A DNA stretch of 64,000 nucleotides, from NCBI RefSeq assembly GCF_000022325.1, contig NC_012034.1:186001-250000 (forward strand), given 5' to 3'. A program made the position numbers and the translations under genes. Position 1 is the stretch's first letter; each line of letters starts with the position of its first letter. This document shows, in pieces, positions 17,747 to 26,081 of this stretch. Below the pieces are notes generated by a model. It worked only from the letters and a program-made list of their open reading frames with translations, was not told where the DNA came from and did not search any database. The stretch is from Caldicellulosiruptor bescii DSM 6725 (lineage in GTDB: Bacteria; Bacillota; Thermoanaerobacteria; Caldicellulosiruptorales; Caldicellulosiruptoraceae).

Positions 17747-19420
17747 TTATATTTTGTATACCCTCGATTCATAAGGTTTTAAAACAATTTTTTCTTGGAT
17801 ATTGTCGTCAATTTCATAGTTACTTATCAGAAGTTCAGGTTTTTGGGTAAATATTTCATTTGGTGCTAAAAACTCGCTTTCTTCTTCAGAAAAGTTCATT
17901 ACAACAAGAAGCCTTTCATCTTCATAGCTTCTTGTATATGCAAAGATCTTTTCATCGTCCTCATAAAGCATTTGAACATCCCCATATACAATGACAGGAT
18001 GCTTTTTTCTAAGTTCAATCAATTTCTTATAGTAATAAAACACTGAATTTTTATCTTCTAAAGCTTTTTTAACATTTATTTCCTTATAATTTGGATTTAC
18101 CTTTATCCATGGGGTACCTTTTGTAAATCCTGCATTTTCAGAATCATCCCACTGCATAGGTGTTCGTGCATGGTCTCTGCTTCTTTTGTTTAAGATTTCT
18201 AAAAGCTCTTCATCTGATTTTCCAAGCTTTTTCATCTCTTTGTACCAGTTGAGTGTTTCAATGTCCCTGAACTCATCAATACTTTCAAACTTGCAGTTTG
18301 TCATACCAATCTCTTCACCTTGGTAGATATAAGGAGTTCCCTGCCATGTGTGAAGCAGGGTTGCTAAAAGCTTTGCAGACTCAACCCTGTACTCTTTGTC
18401 GTTTCCAAAGCGTGAGACCATCCTTGGCTGGTCATGGTTGTTAAGATAAAGCGAATTCCAGCCCTTGTCTTTTAAAGCCAAATACCACTTGTACATTATC
18501 TTTTTCAAATCAGTGAGTTTCCAAGGTTTTATATTCCACTTGCTGCCGCTGCAGTCCATATCCATGTGCTCAAAATGAAAGAGCATATTAAGCTCATTTC
18601 TGTCATACTCTACATACAGCTTTGCAATCTCAGGAGTTACAAATGGAGTCTCTCCCACTGTCATGATATCGTATTTAGAAAGTACTTCTCTGTTCATTTC
18701 CTGAAGATATTCATGCACCCTTGGACCGTTGGCATAGTATTTAAAACCAATCAAACCTCCTTGATTTTCATCTGGGTCATCTGGCAGTCCTTCAACTTTT
18801 GAAATGAGGTTTATTACATCCATTCTAAAACCATCTATGCCTTTGTCAAGCCACCACTTCATCATTTTGTAAATTTCTTGACGAACCTGAGGATTGTTCC
18901 AGTTGAGGTCTGGTTGCTTTACAGCAAAAAGGTGAAGGTAATATTCTCCTGTCAGCTCATCGTATTCCCAAGCAGGGCCGCTGAAAAAGGATGTCCAGTT
19001 ATTAGGAGGCCCTCCATTTTTACCAGGCCGCCAAAAATAAAAATCTCTGTAAGGATTGTCTTTTGATTTTCTGGACTCCAAAAACCATTTGTGTTCATCA
19101 GATGTGTGGTTCACAACAAGGTCCATTACAATTTTAATTCCTCTTTTGTGAGCTTCATTCAAGAGCCTATCAAAGTCTTCCATTGTACCAAACTCGTCCA
19201 TGATATCATAGTAATCGCTGATGTCATAACCATTGTCTGCATTTGGGGATTTGTAAATAGGATTTAGCCAAATAACATCCACTCCAAGTTCTTGTAAATA
19301 ATCAAGTTTTTCTATTATTCCTGGCAAATCTCCAATTCCATCACCGTTTGAGTCATAAAAACTTCGAGGATAGATTTGATATACAACAGCTTCCTTCCAC
19401 CACTTTTTGTGCAAGTCCAT
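17747..19420 (-). CDS. malL: GH13 oligo-1,6-glucosidase / alpha-glucosidase
   Basis: The 557-residue protein is a full-length GH13 enzyme. It has the N-terminal Ca-site-like DSNGDGIGD, VVNHTSDEH, nucleophile Asp201 in GFRMDVIN, acid/base Glu257 in VGETPF and Asp330 in NNHDQPR. The Val after the nucleophile (MDVIN) is the residue linked with alpha-1,6 preference in the oligo-1,6-glucosidase subfamily. There is no signal peptide, so it should cleave imported isomalto- or maltodextrins in the cytoplasm. The ATG follows AAAGGAGCAGAG. It is a single-gene unit. Confidence 0.93.
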   Translation of the reverse strand: MDLHKKWWKEAVVYQIYPRSFYDSNGDGIGDLPGIIEKLDYLQELGVDVIWLNPIYKSPNADNGYDISDYYDIMDEFGTMEDFDRLLNEAHKRGIKIVMDLVVNHTSDEHKWFLESRKSKDNPYRDFYFWRPGKNGGPPNNWTSFFSGPAWEYDELTGEYYLHLFAVKQPDLNWNNPQVRQEIYKMMKWWLDKGIDGFRMDVINLISKVEGLPDDPDENQGGLIGFKYYANGPRVHEYLQEMNREVLSKYDIMTVGETPFVTPEIAKLYVEYDRNELNMLFHFEHMDMDCSGSKWNIKPWKLTDLKKIMYKWYLALKDKGWNSLYLNNHDQPRMVSRFGNDKEYRVESAKLLATLLHTWQGTPYIYQGEEIGMTNCKFESIDEFRDIETLNWYKEMKKLGKSDEELLEILNKRSRDHARTPMQWDDSENAGFTKGTPWIKVNPNYKEINVKKALEDKNSVFYYYKKLIELRKKHPVIVYGDVQMLYEDDEKIFAYTRSYEDERLLVVMNFSEEESEFLAPNEIFTQKPELLISNYEIDDNIQEKIVLKPYESRVYKI

Positions 19421-19457
19421 CTCTGCTCCTTTCCTACAATAATGTACTCTGGGAGAT

Positions 19458-19466
19458 ATTATAACA
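19458..19466 (-). promoter_or_regulatory. Extended -10 promoter of the alpha-glucosidase gene
   Basis: Minus-strand TGTTATAAT (19466-19458) fits an extended -10; no good -35 is visible at standard spacing. Confidence 0.45.
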
Positions 19467-19555
19467 TAAATTTAACAAAAGCACTATGTATTACTTGCTA
19501 TACAAAACATTATCAGTACAAAATATACTAAAACATGCTTTTGAGGAAAAAGAAT

Positions 19556-20182
19556 TTATTTTTTTATCTCATGTTGTCTATCAGTGAGCGAAATATAAAA
19601 AGTAGCAAGTTTTTCCTTGTTTTTATATATCATTATAATTAGGTTTAAAAACCACAAAGCCAAAAGATAAACCGAAAAGTTATTCAAATAGAGATATGCA
19701 CCCACAATTGTAAAGCCAAGCACTACCATAAAAGCATCCTCTTGTGTTGTTGTACGACTGCCATGCTTTAGCTTTTTCGCTATTAAAAAGAGCAGGGCAA
19801 GTACTACCGCATAGAACAGAGAAACTTTAAAGCGAGTTGTAGCACTCCACACTCCAAATGTAGTTGCAATGGATTTTCCTCCTTTAAATCTCAAAAAAGG
19901 TGAAAATGCATGTCCTAAAATTGGTGCGATTGCAGCGGGAATAATATATGACTTTGGCAGGTATCCCTGTTCAACAAAATACACAAGGGGAAAATAACCT
20001 TTTGCAAAATCAAGAAATACTCCCAAAAGTCCAATTTTAACTCCAGCTGCCTGAATCAGATTAAAAGCTCCTGGATTTCCGTCTCCAACAGCTGTTATAT
20101 CCTTTTTGACAAGCTTTCCAAGCCAGTAGGAGAACATCAACGATCCACAGAAAAATTCCAAAAGAGTGATTGCAACAAGCAT
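19556..20182 (-). CDS. plsY: PlsY-family glycerol-3-phosphate acyltransferase
   Basis: This 208-residue membrane protein has the PlsY motifs: GSLMFSYWLGK, GDGNPGAFN, DFAKGYFP and GHAFSPFLRFKGGKSIATT. PlsY transfers an acyl group from acyl-phosphate to glycerol-3-phosphate, the first step of phospholipid synthesis. The family motif usually reads GSGNxGATN; here it is GDGNPGAFN, so this may be a divergent paralogue with another acceptor. It lies 2 bp after the stop of a membrane GT2 in a two-gene operon, suggesting glycolipid synthesis. Confidence 0.85.
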   Translation of the reverse strand: MLVAITLLEFFCGSLMFSYWLGKLVKKDITAVGDGNPGAFNLIQAAGVKIGLLGVFLDFAKGYFPLVYFVEQGYLPKSYIIPAAIAPILGHAFSPFLRFKGGKSIATTFGVWSATTRFKVSLFYAVVLALLFLIAKKLKHGSRTTTQEDAFMVVLGFTIVGAYLYLNNFSVYLLALWFLNLIIMIYKNKEKLATFYISLTDRQHEIKK

Positions 20183-20184
20183 TT

Positions 20185-21282
20185 TTATTTACCCCCTACT
20201 TTAATTTGTCTTCCTTTCCAGTAGACACTTCTAATAAACTTTACTTGATAAAAAGAATACAAAATCATTAGTAAAAAATATGCAGTAGGAATAAAGTACA
20301 GTATAGGAAGTAGAAAACCAAAATCACCTATATATATTTGGAGATATAATATCTGAATGACATAAAGAATATAGCCTATTAAAAATTTAGTTGCTAAAGG
20401 ATGATGAATGTACAGCAAAATCGGTGTTAAGAAACCTGTTAAGACAAGCCCAAAAGTCCACAGAGCAATTAAAATGACTGTTTTTGTATTTAAAAGCTGC
20501 ATGCTTAAAGCTGCACTTTTTGCAATTCCTTCAAGCTGGCTTTTCATTCCATTTGGGTACATTCTAAATGTAACAGCACCGTATCCTAAAAAATTTTCAA
20601 CTCTAATACCATTTTCGCAAAAAAGCTTGCCAAGGCTCAAATCGTCTGTTACTCTGTTACATATACGTTTGTGCCCGCCAACCTTTTCGTAGTCTTTTCT
20701 AAAAACTGCTATACATGAACCATACATACCTTTGTTCTTGCTCTTTCTTTCATAAGGTGACATAAACGCAAATACACCAAGGATATTTACAATTAGACAC
20801 AATTTTTCATAAAGCTGCTGCGTTGTATGATATGGTATAACTGAAATTGCACCATTTGTTGAAAAGAGTGTCTTTATAATTCTTTCTATACCATTTTCAG
20901 ATAGTCTCACATCAGCATCTAAAAATATCAGTATATCACCTATTGAATTTAAATACCCATTCCAAAGAGCCCAATTTTTACCTGTCCAGCCTGGAGGCAA
21001 AGGTGGATTTTTAATTAATTTAACGCCAAATTCTCTGGCAATCTTAGAAGTGTTATCTTCAGAAAAATCATCTACAACTATTATTTCATCGGGAACAGTA
21101 GTTTGACTAAAAAGACTTTTGAGCAGGTAAGGCAGATTTTTCTCTTCATTCCGAGCAGGTATTATTACTGAAATCTTCTGATTTAGTTCAAGAGAATCGT
21201 CCTTAGTGTCTGCCAGAAATATTTTTGAGAAAAGGAGAAATCCCGAAGCTATGCCCAGGATGAAGATAATAAAAAATATCAT
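20185..21282 (-). CDS. Membrane GT2 glycosyltransferase (CrtQ-like)
   Basis: The 365-residue protein has an N-terminal helix, then ISVIIPARNEEKNLPYLLKSL, VVDDFSEDNT, LDADVRL (the DxD motif near residue 110), RVTDDLSLGKLF and three or four C-terminal helices. This architecture is shared by diaponeurosporenoate and hopanoid or glycerolipid glycosyltransferases, where PPGWTGKNWALWNG is also characteristic. It should glycosylate a lipid at the membrane. Its partner is a PlsY-like acyltransferase. Substrate is unknown. Confidence 0.85.
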   Translation of the reverse strand: MIFFIIFILGIASGFLLFSKIFLADTKDDSLELNQKISVIIPARNEEKNLPYLLKSLFSQTTVPDEIIVVDDFSEDNTSKIAREFGVKLIKNPPLPPGWTGKNWALWNGYLNSIGDILIFLDADVRLSENGIERIIKTLFSTNGAISVIPYHTTQQLYEKLCLIVNILGVFAFMSPYERKSKNKGMYGSCIAVFRKDYEKVGGHKRICNRVTDDLSLGKLFCENGIRVENFLGYGAVTFRMYPNGMKSQLEGIAKSAALSMQLLNTKTVILIALWTFGLVLTGFLTPILLYIHHPLATKFLIGYILYVIQILYLQIYIGDFGFLLPILYFIPTAYFLLMILYSFYQVKFIRSVYWKGRQIKVGGK

Positions 21283-21430
21283 AAAAAAACCAGCTCCTTT
21301 TTAAAAGGGAAAGTATCGCAGAGCGTGTTTATTTATTATATTATATATCATTTGAGTTATTGTTTAAATGAAATAATATCAATAACCTTCTTTCTAACAT
21401 CTTGAGTTTACAAAAAGAAAAAATTCTCAA

Positions 21431-21460
21431 TAGTACACTTTTAAATAGTACACTTTTAAT
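21431..21460. repeat. Tandem 15-bp repeat overlapping the hyd leader promoter
   Basis: TAGTACACTTTTAAA (21431-21445) is followed directly by TAGTACACTTTTAAT (21446-21460), 14 of 15 bases identical. The second copy contains the -35 region. The arrangement suits a regulator that binds as a direct-repeat dimer. Confidence 0.75.
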
Positions 21461-21482
21461 ATTCTAAAGAATATGTTATAAT
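21454..21482 (+). promoter_or_regulatory. Promoter of the hydG leader RNA
   Basis: TATAAT at 21477-21482 with a weak -35 TTTTAA at 21454-21459 (17-bp spacer). Transcription would begin near 21489. Confidence 0.55.
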
Positions 21483-21488
21483 ATTAAC

Positions 21489-21622
21489 AAACAAAATATT
21501 TGATCCTGACTTAGAGGGCATCATGGCCTGATAAGGAGGGGAATGGGATTGATGTCAACAATAAGACATAAATCCACCTCTTTTGGCTGAAAAGGTTAAA
21601 AAGTCAGGAGAGGTGGTTTTAT
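21489..21622 (+). ncRNA. Structured leader RNA with antiterminator/terminator switch (riboswitch-like)
   Basis: A 9-bp closing stem is formed by TCCTGACTT (21504-21512) and AAGTCAGGA (21601-21609). It encloses a short hairpin at 21515-21529, an ATGTC/GACAT hairpin at 21552-21569 and G-rich 21535-21546 that can pair with CCACCTC. A competing terminator stem (21574-21588 with 21602-21616) uses the same 3' strand, so the two folds exclude each other. I do not recognise it as a known riboswitch class or T-box; the family is open. Confidence 0.6.
21574..21622 (+). terminator. Attenuator terminator in the hydG leader
   Basis: CCACCTCT (21574-21581) pairs with AGAGGTGG (21609-21616). The stem can extend inward through GGCT/AGTC to about 15 bp with three wobbles, and TTTTATTTT follows. 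It lies upstream of the coding region, so it is conditional. Confidence 0.8.
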
Positions 21623-21652
21623 TTTACCTGAAAAAGGGAATGGTGAAGCAAA

Positions 21653-21898
21653 TTGGAAAGGAGAATTGGCGTTATTGGAATTGTGATTGAAAACAGAAAA
21701 GAGGTATCAGACAAGCTCAACAAAGTCTTAAGCGATCATGGTGATATTATTGTTGGCAGGATGGGTATACCATATAAAGAAAGAGGGCTTTGTGTAATCT
21801 CGCTCATAGTTGATGGAACAACTGATGAGATTGGCGCGCTCACAGGAAAGCTTGGTAGCTTGCCAGGTGTTAAAGTAAAAAGTGCTCTTACTAAATAA
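21653..21898 (+). CDS. TM1266-type iron-only hydrogenase system regulator
   Basis: This 81-residue protein (RIGVIGIVIENRKEVSDKLNKVL, DIIVGRMGIPYKERGLCVISLIVDG) matches the TM1266 family: small ferredoxin-fold/ACT-like proteins, resembling the NikR C-domain, encoded beside hydrogenase maturation genes. They are thought to be regulators, though DNA binding is not shown by the sequence. The frame begins at a TTG at 21653 after GGTGAAG. The gene ends 21 bp before hydG, downstream of the structured leader. Confidence 0.85.
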   Translation: MERRIGVIGIVIENRKEVSDKLNKVLSDHGDIIVGRMGIPYKERGLCVISLIVDGTTDEIGALTGKLGSLPGVKVKSALTK

Positions 21899-21919
21899 AA
21901 AGTGGAGTGTGATTTTGAG

Positions 21920-23353
21920 ATGTTTAGAAAAGATGAATGGGAAAGAACTGAGTTTATAAATGACCAGATGGTCTATGATATTCTTGAAGAAGGTAGAAAA
22001 AATGTTGACAGAGCAGAAGAAATAATTGAAAAAGCTTTGCAGTTAAATGGACTTGAGCCTCAGGAGGTTGCAACCCTTCTTTATATAGAGGACAAGGACC
22101 TTTTAGAAAAGCTTTTTAAGGCGGCAAGGCAGGTAAAAGAAAGGATTTATGGCAAGAGGATTGTGCTTTTTGCACCTCTTTACATCAGCAACTTTTGTGT
22201 AAACAACTGCCGATACTGTGGTTATCACAGGTCAAATACCAAAATGAAAAGAAGAAAACTTACGATGGATGAGATACGAAAAGAGGTTGAAATAATTGAA
22301 TCTCTTGGGCACAAAAGAATTGCTCTTGAGCTTGGCGAAGATCCAAAAGAAGCGCCAATTGAATATGTCATAGATGCCATAAAAACCATATATTCTGTTT
22401 ACAAGGAAAAAGGAAATATAAGAAGAGTAAATGTAAACATTGCAGCAACAACAATTGAAGAATATAGGATGCTAAAAGAAGCAAAAATAGGTACTTATGT
22501 ACTTTTCCAGGAAACATACCACAGACCAACCTATGAATACATGCACCCCGAAGGCCCAAAGTCAGATTACGACTGGCATACAATGGCAATGGACAGAGCA
22601 ATGCAAGGTGGAATTGATGATGTTGGGCTTGGAGTGCTCTTTGGGCTTTATGACTATAAATTTGAGGTTGTTGGGCTAATCTTGCATGCAAAGCATCTTG
22701 AGGAAAGATTTGGAGTAGGACCACACACAATCTCTGTGCCAAGGATTAGACCTGCCGAGGGTGTTGAGGTGACAAAAGAAAGGTATCCTTACCTTGTTTC
22801 TGATGATGAGTTTAAAAAGATTGTTGCAATAATAAGACTTGCTGTGCCCTACACTGGAATGATTTTATCTACCCGTGAAAGACCAGGTTTTAGAGAAGAG
22901 GTAATTGACCTTGGAATATCGCAGATAAGCGCTGGGTCCTGCACGGGTGTTGGTGGCTATACTCTTGAGTATGAAGAAAAATCCACGGGTAATTTAGATG
23001 AAGACCTTGCACAGTTTGAGGTTGAAGATAAAAGAAGTCCAGATGAGGTCATAAGAACACTTTGCGAGGAGGGTTATATTCCAAGCTACTGTACAGCTTG
23101 TTACAGAAGAGGAAGAACTGGGGATTTATTTATGCAGTATGCAAAGACAGGTGACATTCAAGACTTTTGTACACCAAATGCGCTTTTGACTTTTATGGAG
23201 TATTTAGAGGACTATGGCTCTGAAAAGACAAAAGAGGTTGGGCGAAAAATTATATATGAGAGCTTGAATCAAATAAAAGATGAAAAAATGCGCAAAGAAA
23301 CTGAAAAGAGGCTTGAGATGATAAGAAATGGTGTGAGAGATTTATATTTCTAA
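21920..23353 (+). CDS. hydG: [FeFe]-hydrogenase maturase HydG
   Basis: HydG is a radical-SAM tyrosine lyase that makes the CO and CN ligands of the hydrogenase H-cluster. The SAM-cluster motif is CVNNCRYC (C93, C97, C100 from the ATG at 21920). The C-terminal auxiliary cluster ligands are in YCTACYR plus the Cys of DFCTPN, with the usual 22-residue gap. The ATG at 21920 has GGAG 12 nt upstream; a GTG at 21902 would add six residues. The protein is about 477 residues, normal for HydG and longer than ThiH. HydE and HydF are not in the window. Confidence 0.95.
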   Translation: MFRKDEWERTEFINDQMVYDILEEGRKNVDRAEEIIEKALQLNGLEPQEVATLLYIEDKDLLEKLFKAARQVKERIYGKRIVLFAPLYISNFCVNNCRYCGYHRSNTKMKRRKLTMDEIRKEVEIIESLGHKRIALELGEDPKEAPIEYVIDAIKTIYSVYKEKGNIRRVNVNIAATTIEEYRMLKEAKIGTYVLFQETYHRPTYEYMHPEGPKSDYDWHTMAMDRAMQGGIDDVGLGVLFGLYDYKFEVVGLILHAKHLEERFGVGPHTISVPRIRPAEGVEVTKERYPYLVSDDEFKKIVAIIRLAVPYTGMILSTRERPGFREEVIDLGISQISAGSCTGVGGYTLEYEEKSTGNLDEDLAQFEVEDKRSPDEVIRTLCEEGYIPSYCTACYRRGRTGDLFMQYAKTGDIQDFCTPNALLTFMEYLEDYGSEKTKEVGRKIIYESLNQIKDEKMRKETEKRLEMIRNGVRDLYF

Positions 23354-23365
23354 AGTTTTTCAATC

Positions 23366-23396
23366 AAAAAGGGGCTTATCGCATAGCCCCATTTTT
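23366..23396. terminator. Bidirectional terminator between hydG and the response regulator
   Basis: AAAAAGGGGCT (23366-23376) pairs with AGCCCC (23385-23390) plus ATTTTTG. The stem overlaps the stop codon of the convergent receiver gene. Confidence 0.65.
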
Positions 23397-23762
23397 GCTA
23401 TTTTGCTCTTCTTCAATTTGTTTTATAACATGCTCAATCGCAAGCTTTGAAAACGGCTTTCTTATAAACTCAAAAGCACCACATTTTTTTGCTTCTTTTT
23501 CAATATCTGGCTGGGAGATGGCAGAGATTATGATAATATGTGTTTCTGGCAGTATATTTTTGATGATACGCGTCGCAGTAAGACCGTCTATATCAGGCAT
23601 GGTTATATCAAGTGTGACAATGTCAGGTTTGATGTCCTCTATCTCCTCTATGAGATCTGAGGCGGAAGAAAACTCTGCTATAACCTGGTGCCCAAGTGAT
23701 GTGAAGATGTCTTTTAACATGATCCTTATAAACTGGGCGTCATCTACAATACAAACCTTCAT
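23376..23762 (-). CDS. Stand-alone CheY-like response regulator receiver
   Basis: The 128-residue protein is a lone receiver domain. It has the acidic pocket DD (residues 7-8, IVDDAQFIR), the phospho-acceptor Asp in VTLDITMPDIDG near residue 51, the switch Ser in ISAIS and the Lys of RKPF. There is no output domain, so it probably acts by protein contact, as CheY does in chemotaxis, though the partner is not in the window. The start is the ATG at 23762 after GAGGAGATTTG; upstream in-frame codons lack a ribosome site. Confidence 0.92.
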   Translation of the reverse strand: MKVCIVDDAQFIRIMLKDIFTSLGHQVIAEFSSASDLIEEIEDIKPDIVTLDITMPDIDGLTATRIIKNILPETHIIIISAISQPDIEKEAKKCGAFEFIRKPFSKLAIEHVIKQIEEEQNSKNGAMR

Positions 23763-23920
23763 AACAAATCTCCTCTTTTTGAGATTGTCAAATATTTTCA
23801 AGGGCACTATAATATATTATAATGCTTTTGCTAAAAAAAACAACACTAATTGAATAGAATTTTTTCATGTGAATAATATCTTTGTCATATTATCAATTTT
23901 GCAGACAAAGAGGTAGGAGT

Positions 23921-24643
23921 ATGCTCAGGAAGGAAAATTTAAAGATAGGAAACTACTGTATATATCAGGATACAGATTTTTTCCTGTATGGTACAGATGC
24001 TGTTGTGTTAAGCGATTTTATCCAGATAAAGAAAAATGACGTTGTAGTTGAATTTGGCACTGGTAATCTTATAATTCCAATTTTACTTTGGGCAAAAGGT
24101 AAAAAGTTCAAAAAGCTTTATGCAGTTGAGATTCAAAAAGAGGTTTGTGACCTTGCTGTGTTAAACAGGAATATCAATAATCTTCAGGATAGGATTGAAG
24201 TGATTAATGCTGATTTAAAAGATGCTCTCAAAATTTTTGGTTCTGAGTTTGCAAATGTAGTATTTACAAATCCGCCTTACAGAAAAGTAAACAGTGGTAC
24301 TATAAATCCCAACATTAAAAAAGCCATTGCAAGGCATGAAATTATGTGTACAATTGAAGATGTTGTCAGAAGCGCAATGCAGATTTTAAAATTTGGTGGG
24401 CGTTTTTATATGGTTTACAGAAGTGACAGGCTTACAGATGCTCTATACTATCTGCGACTTTACAAGTTAGAACCAAGCCTTATACGATTTGTTCACCAGA
24501 ACAAGGGAAAAGAGTCTTCACTTGTGCTGATAGAGGCCAAAAAAGGTAAACAGTGTTCATTGGTAGTTGACAAGCCACTGTTTATTGATGAAATGGAATA
24601 TTACCTTGAGATGCAAAATGATAGTAAGGATGAAAAGGCATGA
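23921..24643 (+). CDS. TrmN6-like tRNA (adenine-N6) methyltransferase
   Basis: This 240-residue Rossmann methyltransferase has the SAM-site VVEFGTGNLIIPILL and the N6-adenine motif NPPY in VFTNPPYRKVNSG. It matches the TrmN6/YabB family that methylates A37 of tRNA-Val in E. coli; the exact target here is not shown. Its start is the ATG at 23921 after AGAGGTAGGAG. It overlaps rsmI by 4 bp (ATGA), a gene order common in Firmicutes (yabB-yabC). Confidence 0.9.
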   Translation: MLRKENLKIGNYCIYQDTDFFLYGTDAVVLSDFIQIKKNDVVVEFGTGNLIIPILLWAKGKKFKKLYAVEIQKEVCDLAVLNRNINNLQDRIEVINADLKDALKIFGSEFANVVFTNPPYRKVNSGTINPNIKKAIARHEIMCTIEDVVRSAMQILKFGGRFYMVYRSDRLTDALYYLRLYKLEPSLIRFVHQNKGKESSLVLIEAKKGKQCSLVVDKPLFIDEMEYYLEMQNDSKDEKA

Positions 24644-25497
24644 GTGGAAAGCTATTTATTGTTGGAACACCGATTGGAAATTTAGATGACATGTCAAAAC
24701 GTGCTATAGACACTTTAAATTTAGTAGACTTTATTGCATGTGAAGATACACGGGTCACCATAAGGCTTTTGAACCATTTTGGGATAAAAAAGAAACTTGT
24801 TTCTTTTCATGAGTTCAGTCCAAAAGAAAAAGAAGAGAAAATTATTCATGAGCTAAAAGATGGCAAGAAGATTGCGCTTGTGTCTGATGCGGGAATGCCT
24901 CTTATTTCAGACCCTGGGTATGAGCTTGTTCGAAGGTGCATAGAAGAAGATATAGAGGTTACAGTGGTGCCAGGACCTTCTGCTTTTGTATGTGCTTTAG
25001 TGCTCTCTGGTCAGAACACTTACAGTTTTGTGTTTGAAGGGTTTTTACCCAAAAATAAGAGAGTTAAGAGAGAAAAACTTGAAAGCTTAAAATATGAAAA
25101 AAGGACACTCATATTTTATGAAGCTCCTCACAAACTTTTGGATACACTTTCTCAGATGGCTGAGATTTTTGGAGAAGAAAGAGAAATAAGCATTGTCAAA
25201 GAGATAACAAAAGTGCATGAAAGTGTTATGTTAACAAATCTTTCAAAAGCAATAGAGTTTTTTAAACAAAATCCTCCGAAAGGTGAATATGTGCTTGTTG
25301 TGAGAGGCTATGAAGATGCTAAAGAAAAAGAACAGGAAAACAATATTGAGTTAATAAGAGAAAAATTAAATGAAAAACTCTTGCAGGGATTTTCCAAAAA
25401 AGAGGCAGCAAGAATGGTTGCAGATGAGCTAAAGCTACCTAAGAACAAGGTGTACAAGATTATGGTTGAAAGCAGTGATGCGATTAAAAAAGAATAG
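24640..25497 (+). CDS. rsmI: 16S rRNA (cytidine-1402-2'-O)-methyltransferase
   Basis: The 285-residue protein has all RsmI motifs: FIVGTPIGNLDDMSKRAI, ACEDTR, SFHEF, ALVSDAGMPLISDPG, VTVVPGPSA and FEGFLPK. It methylates the 2'-O of C1402 in 16S rRNA. Its start codon overlaps the preceding methyltransferase stop, so the two are co-translated, and a strong terminator follows. Length is typical. Confidence 0.97.
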   Translation: MSGKLFIVGTPIGNLDDMSKRAIDTLNLVDFIACEDTRVTIRLLNHFGIKKKLVSFHEFSPKEKEEKIIHELKDGKKIALVSDAGMPLISDPGYELVRRCIEEDIEVTVVPGPSAFVCALVLSGQNTYSFVFEGFLPKNKRVKREKLESLKYEKRTLIFYEAPHKLLDTLSQMAEIFGEEREISIVKEITKVHESVMLTNLSKAIEFFKQNPPKGEYVLVVRGYEDAKEKEQENNIELIREKLNEKLLQGFSKKEAARMVADELKLPKNKVYKIMVESSDAIKKE

Positions 25498-25529
25498 AGG
25501 GCAGAATGAATTTTTCTGCCCTCTATTCT
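25491..25529 (+). terminator. Strong terminator after rsmI
   Basis: AGAATAGAGGGCAGAA (25491-25506) and TTCTGCCCTCTATTCT (25514-25529) form a perfect 16-bp stem with a 7-nt loop. The rsmI stop codon lies inside the stem. The convergent abrB gene ends just beyond, so it may serve both strands. Confidence 0.8.
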
Positions 25530-25555
25530 TGTGGTGTTTGTCTTCTTTTGCTCAA

Positions 25556-25798
25556 TTAGCTCTTTTTGAGTTCTTCCATGCAGTCTTTGCAGATGTTCTT
25601 GCCCTTGTAGTAGATAACATCCTTTGCATTACCGCAGAAAATGCAAGCTGGTTCATATTTTCTGAGGATTATCTTGTCACCATCAACAAAGATCTCAAGA
25701 GCATCCTTTTCAGCAATGTCAAGTGTTCTTCTAAGCTCGATAGGAAGAACTATTCTGCCAAGCTCGTCAACCTTTCTTACAACGCCTGTTGATTTCAT
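25556..25798 (-). CDS. abrB: AbrB-family transition-state regulator with C-terminal Cys4 motif
   Basis: The 80-residue protein has the AbrB/MazE swapped-hairpin DNA-binding domain (STGVVRKVDELGRIVLPIELRRTLDI) followed by CIFCG and CKDC, a likely zinc-binding C-terminus. AbrB proteins repress stationary-phase and transition-state genes in Bacillus. The start is the ATG at 25798; AAAGGAGG lies 13-19 nt upstream. The promoter is consensus, with a 0A box just downstream of the predicted transcription start, as at B. subtilis abrB. It is divergent from the xylan locus. Confidence 0.9.
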   Translation of the reverse strand: MKSTGVVRKVDELGRIVLPIELRRTLDIAEKDALEIFVDGDKIILRKYEPACIFCGNAKDVIYYKGKNICKDCMEELKKS

Positions 25799-25824
25799 TT
25801 CAAATCTTCCTCCTTTCAACAAAT

Positions 25825-25831
25825 TTCGACA
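25825..25831 (-). promoter_or_regulatory. Spo0A (0A) box in the abrB leader
   Basis: Minus-strand TGTCGAA (25831-25825) within AAATGTCGAAATT lies about 10-16 nt after the predicted transcription start. B. subtilis abrB has Spo0A sites in the equivalent place, where they repress. Confidence 0.5.
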
Positions 25832-25847
25832 TTTTTCTTACATTGCT

Positions 25848-25876
25848 ATTATACCATCGTTACAATTTTATGTCAA
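25848..25876 (-). promoter_or_regulatory. abrB promoter
   Basis: On the minus strand TTGACA (25876-25871), a 17-bp spacer and TATAAT (25853-25848) match the consensus exactly. Confidence 0.8.
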
Positions 25877-26081
25877 GGATTTTTTAAATCTTTTTACAAT
25901 AAATTTTATTCAAGCAAACAATAGCTTTTGTAGGGTTTATGTGTTCAAAAAAGGTGCACTGCTTGTTTTCTGTTTTTTTCAAAAAAATTCGATTAAATCA
26001 ATATTTATTGTATAATACAGATTAATAAAGAACAAGAAAATATAGACTGGGAATAACGTTTTAAATGAGCATTAATAAATT

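Noticed and set aside
21489-21622. T-box or TPP/FMN/SAM riboswitch identity for the hydG leader
   Set aside because: No T-box sequence or specifier layout and none of the conserved cores I know for these classes could be found; left as unassigned.
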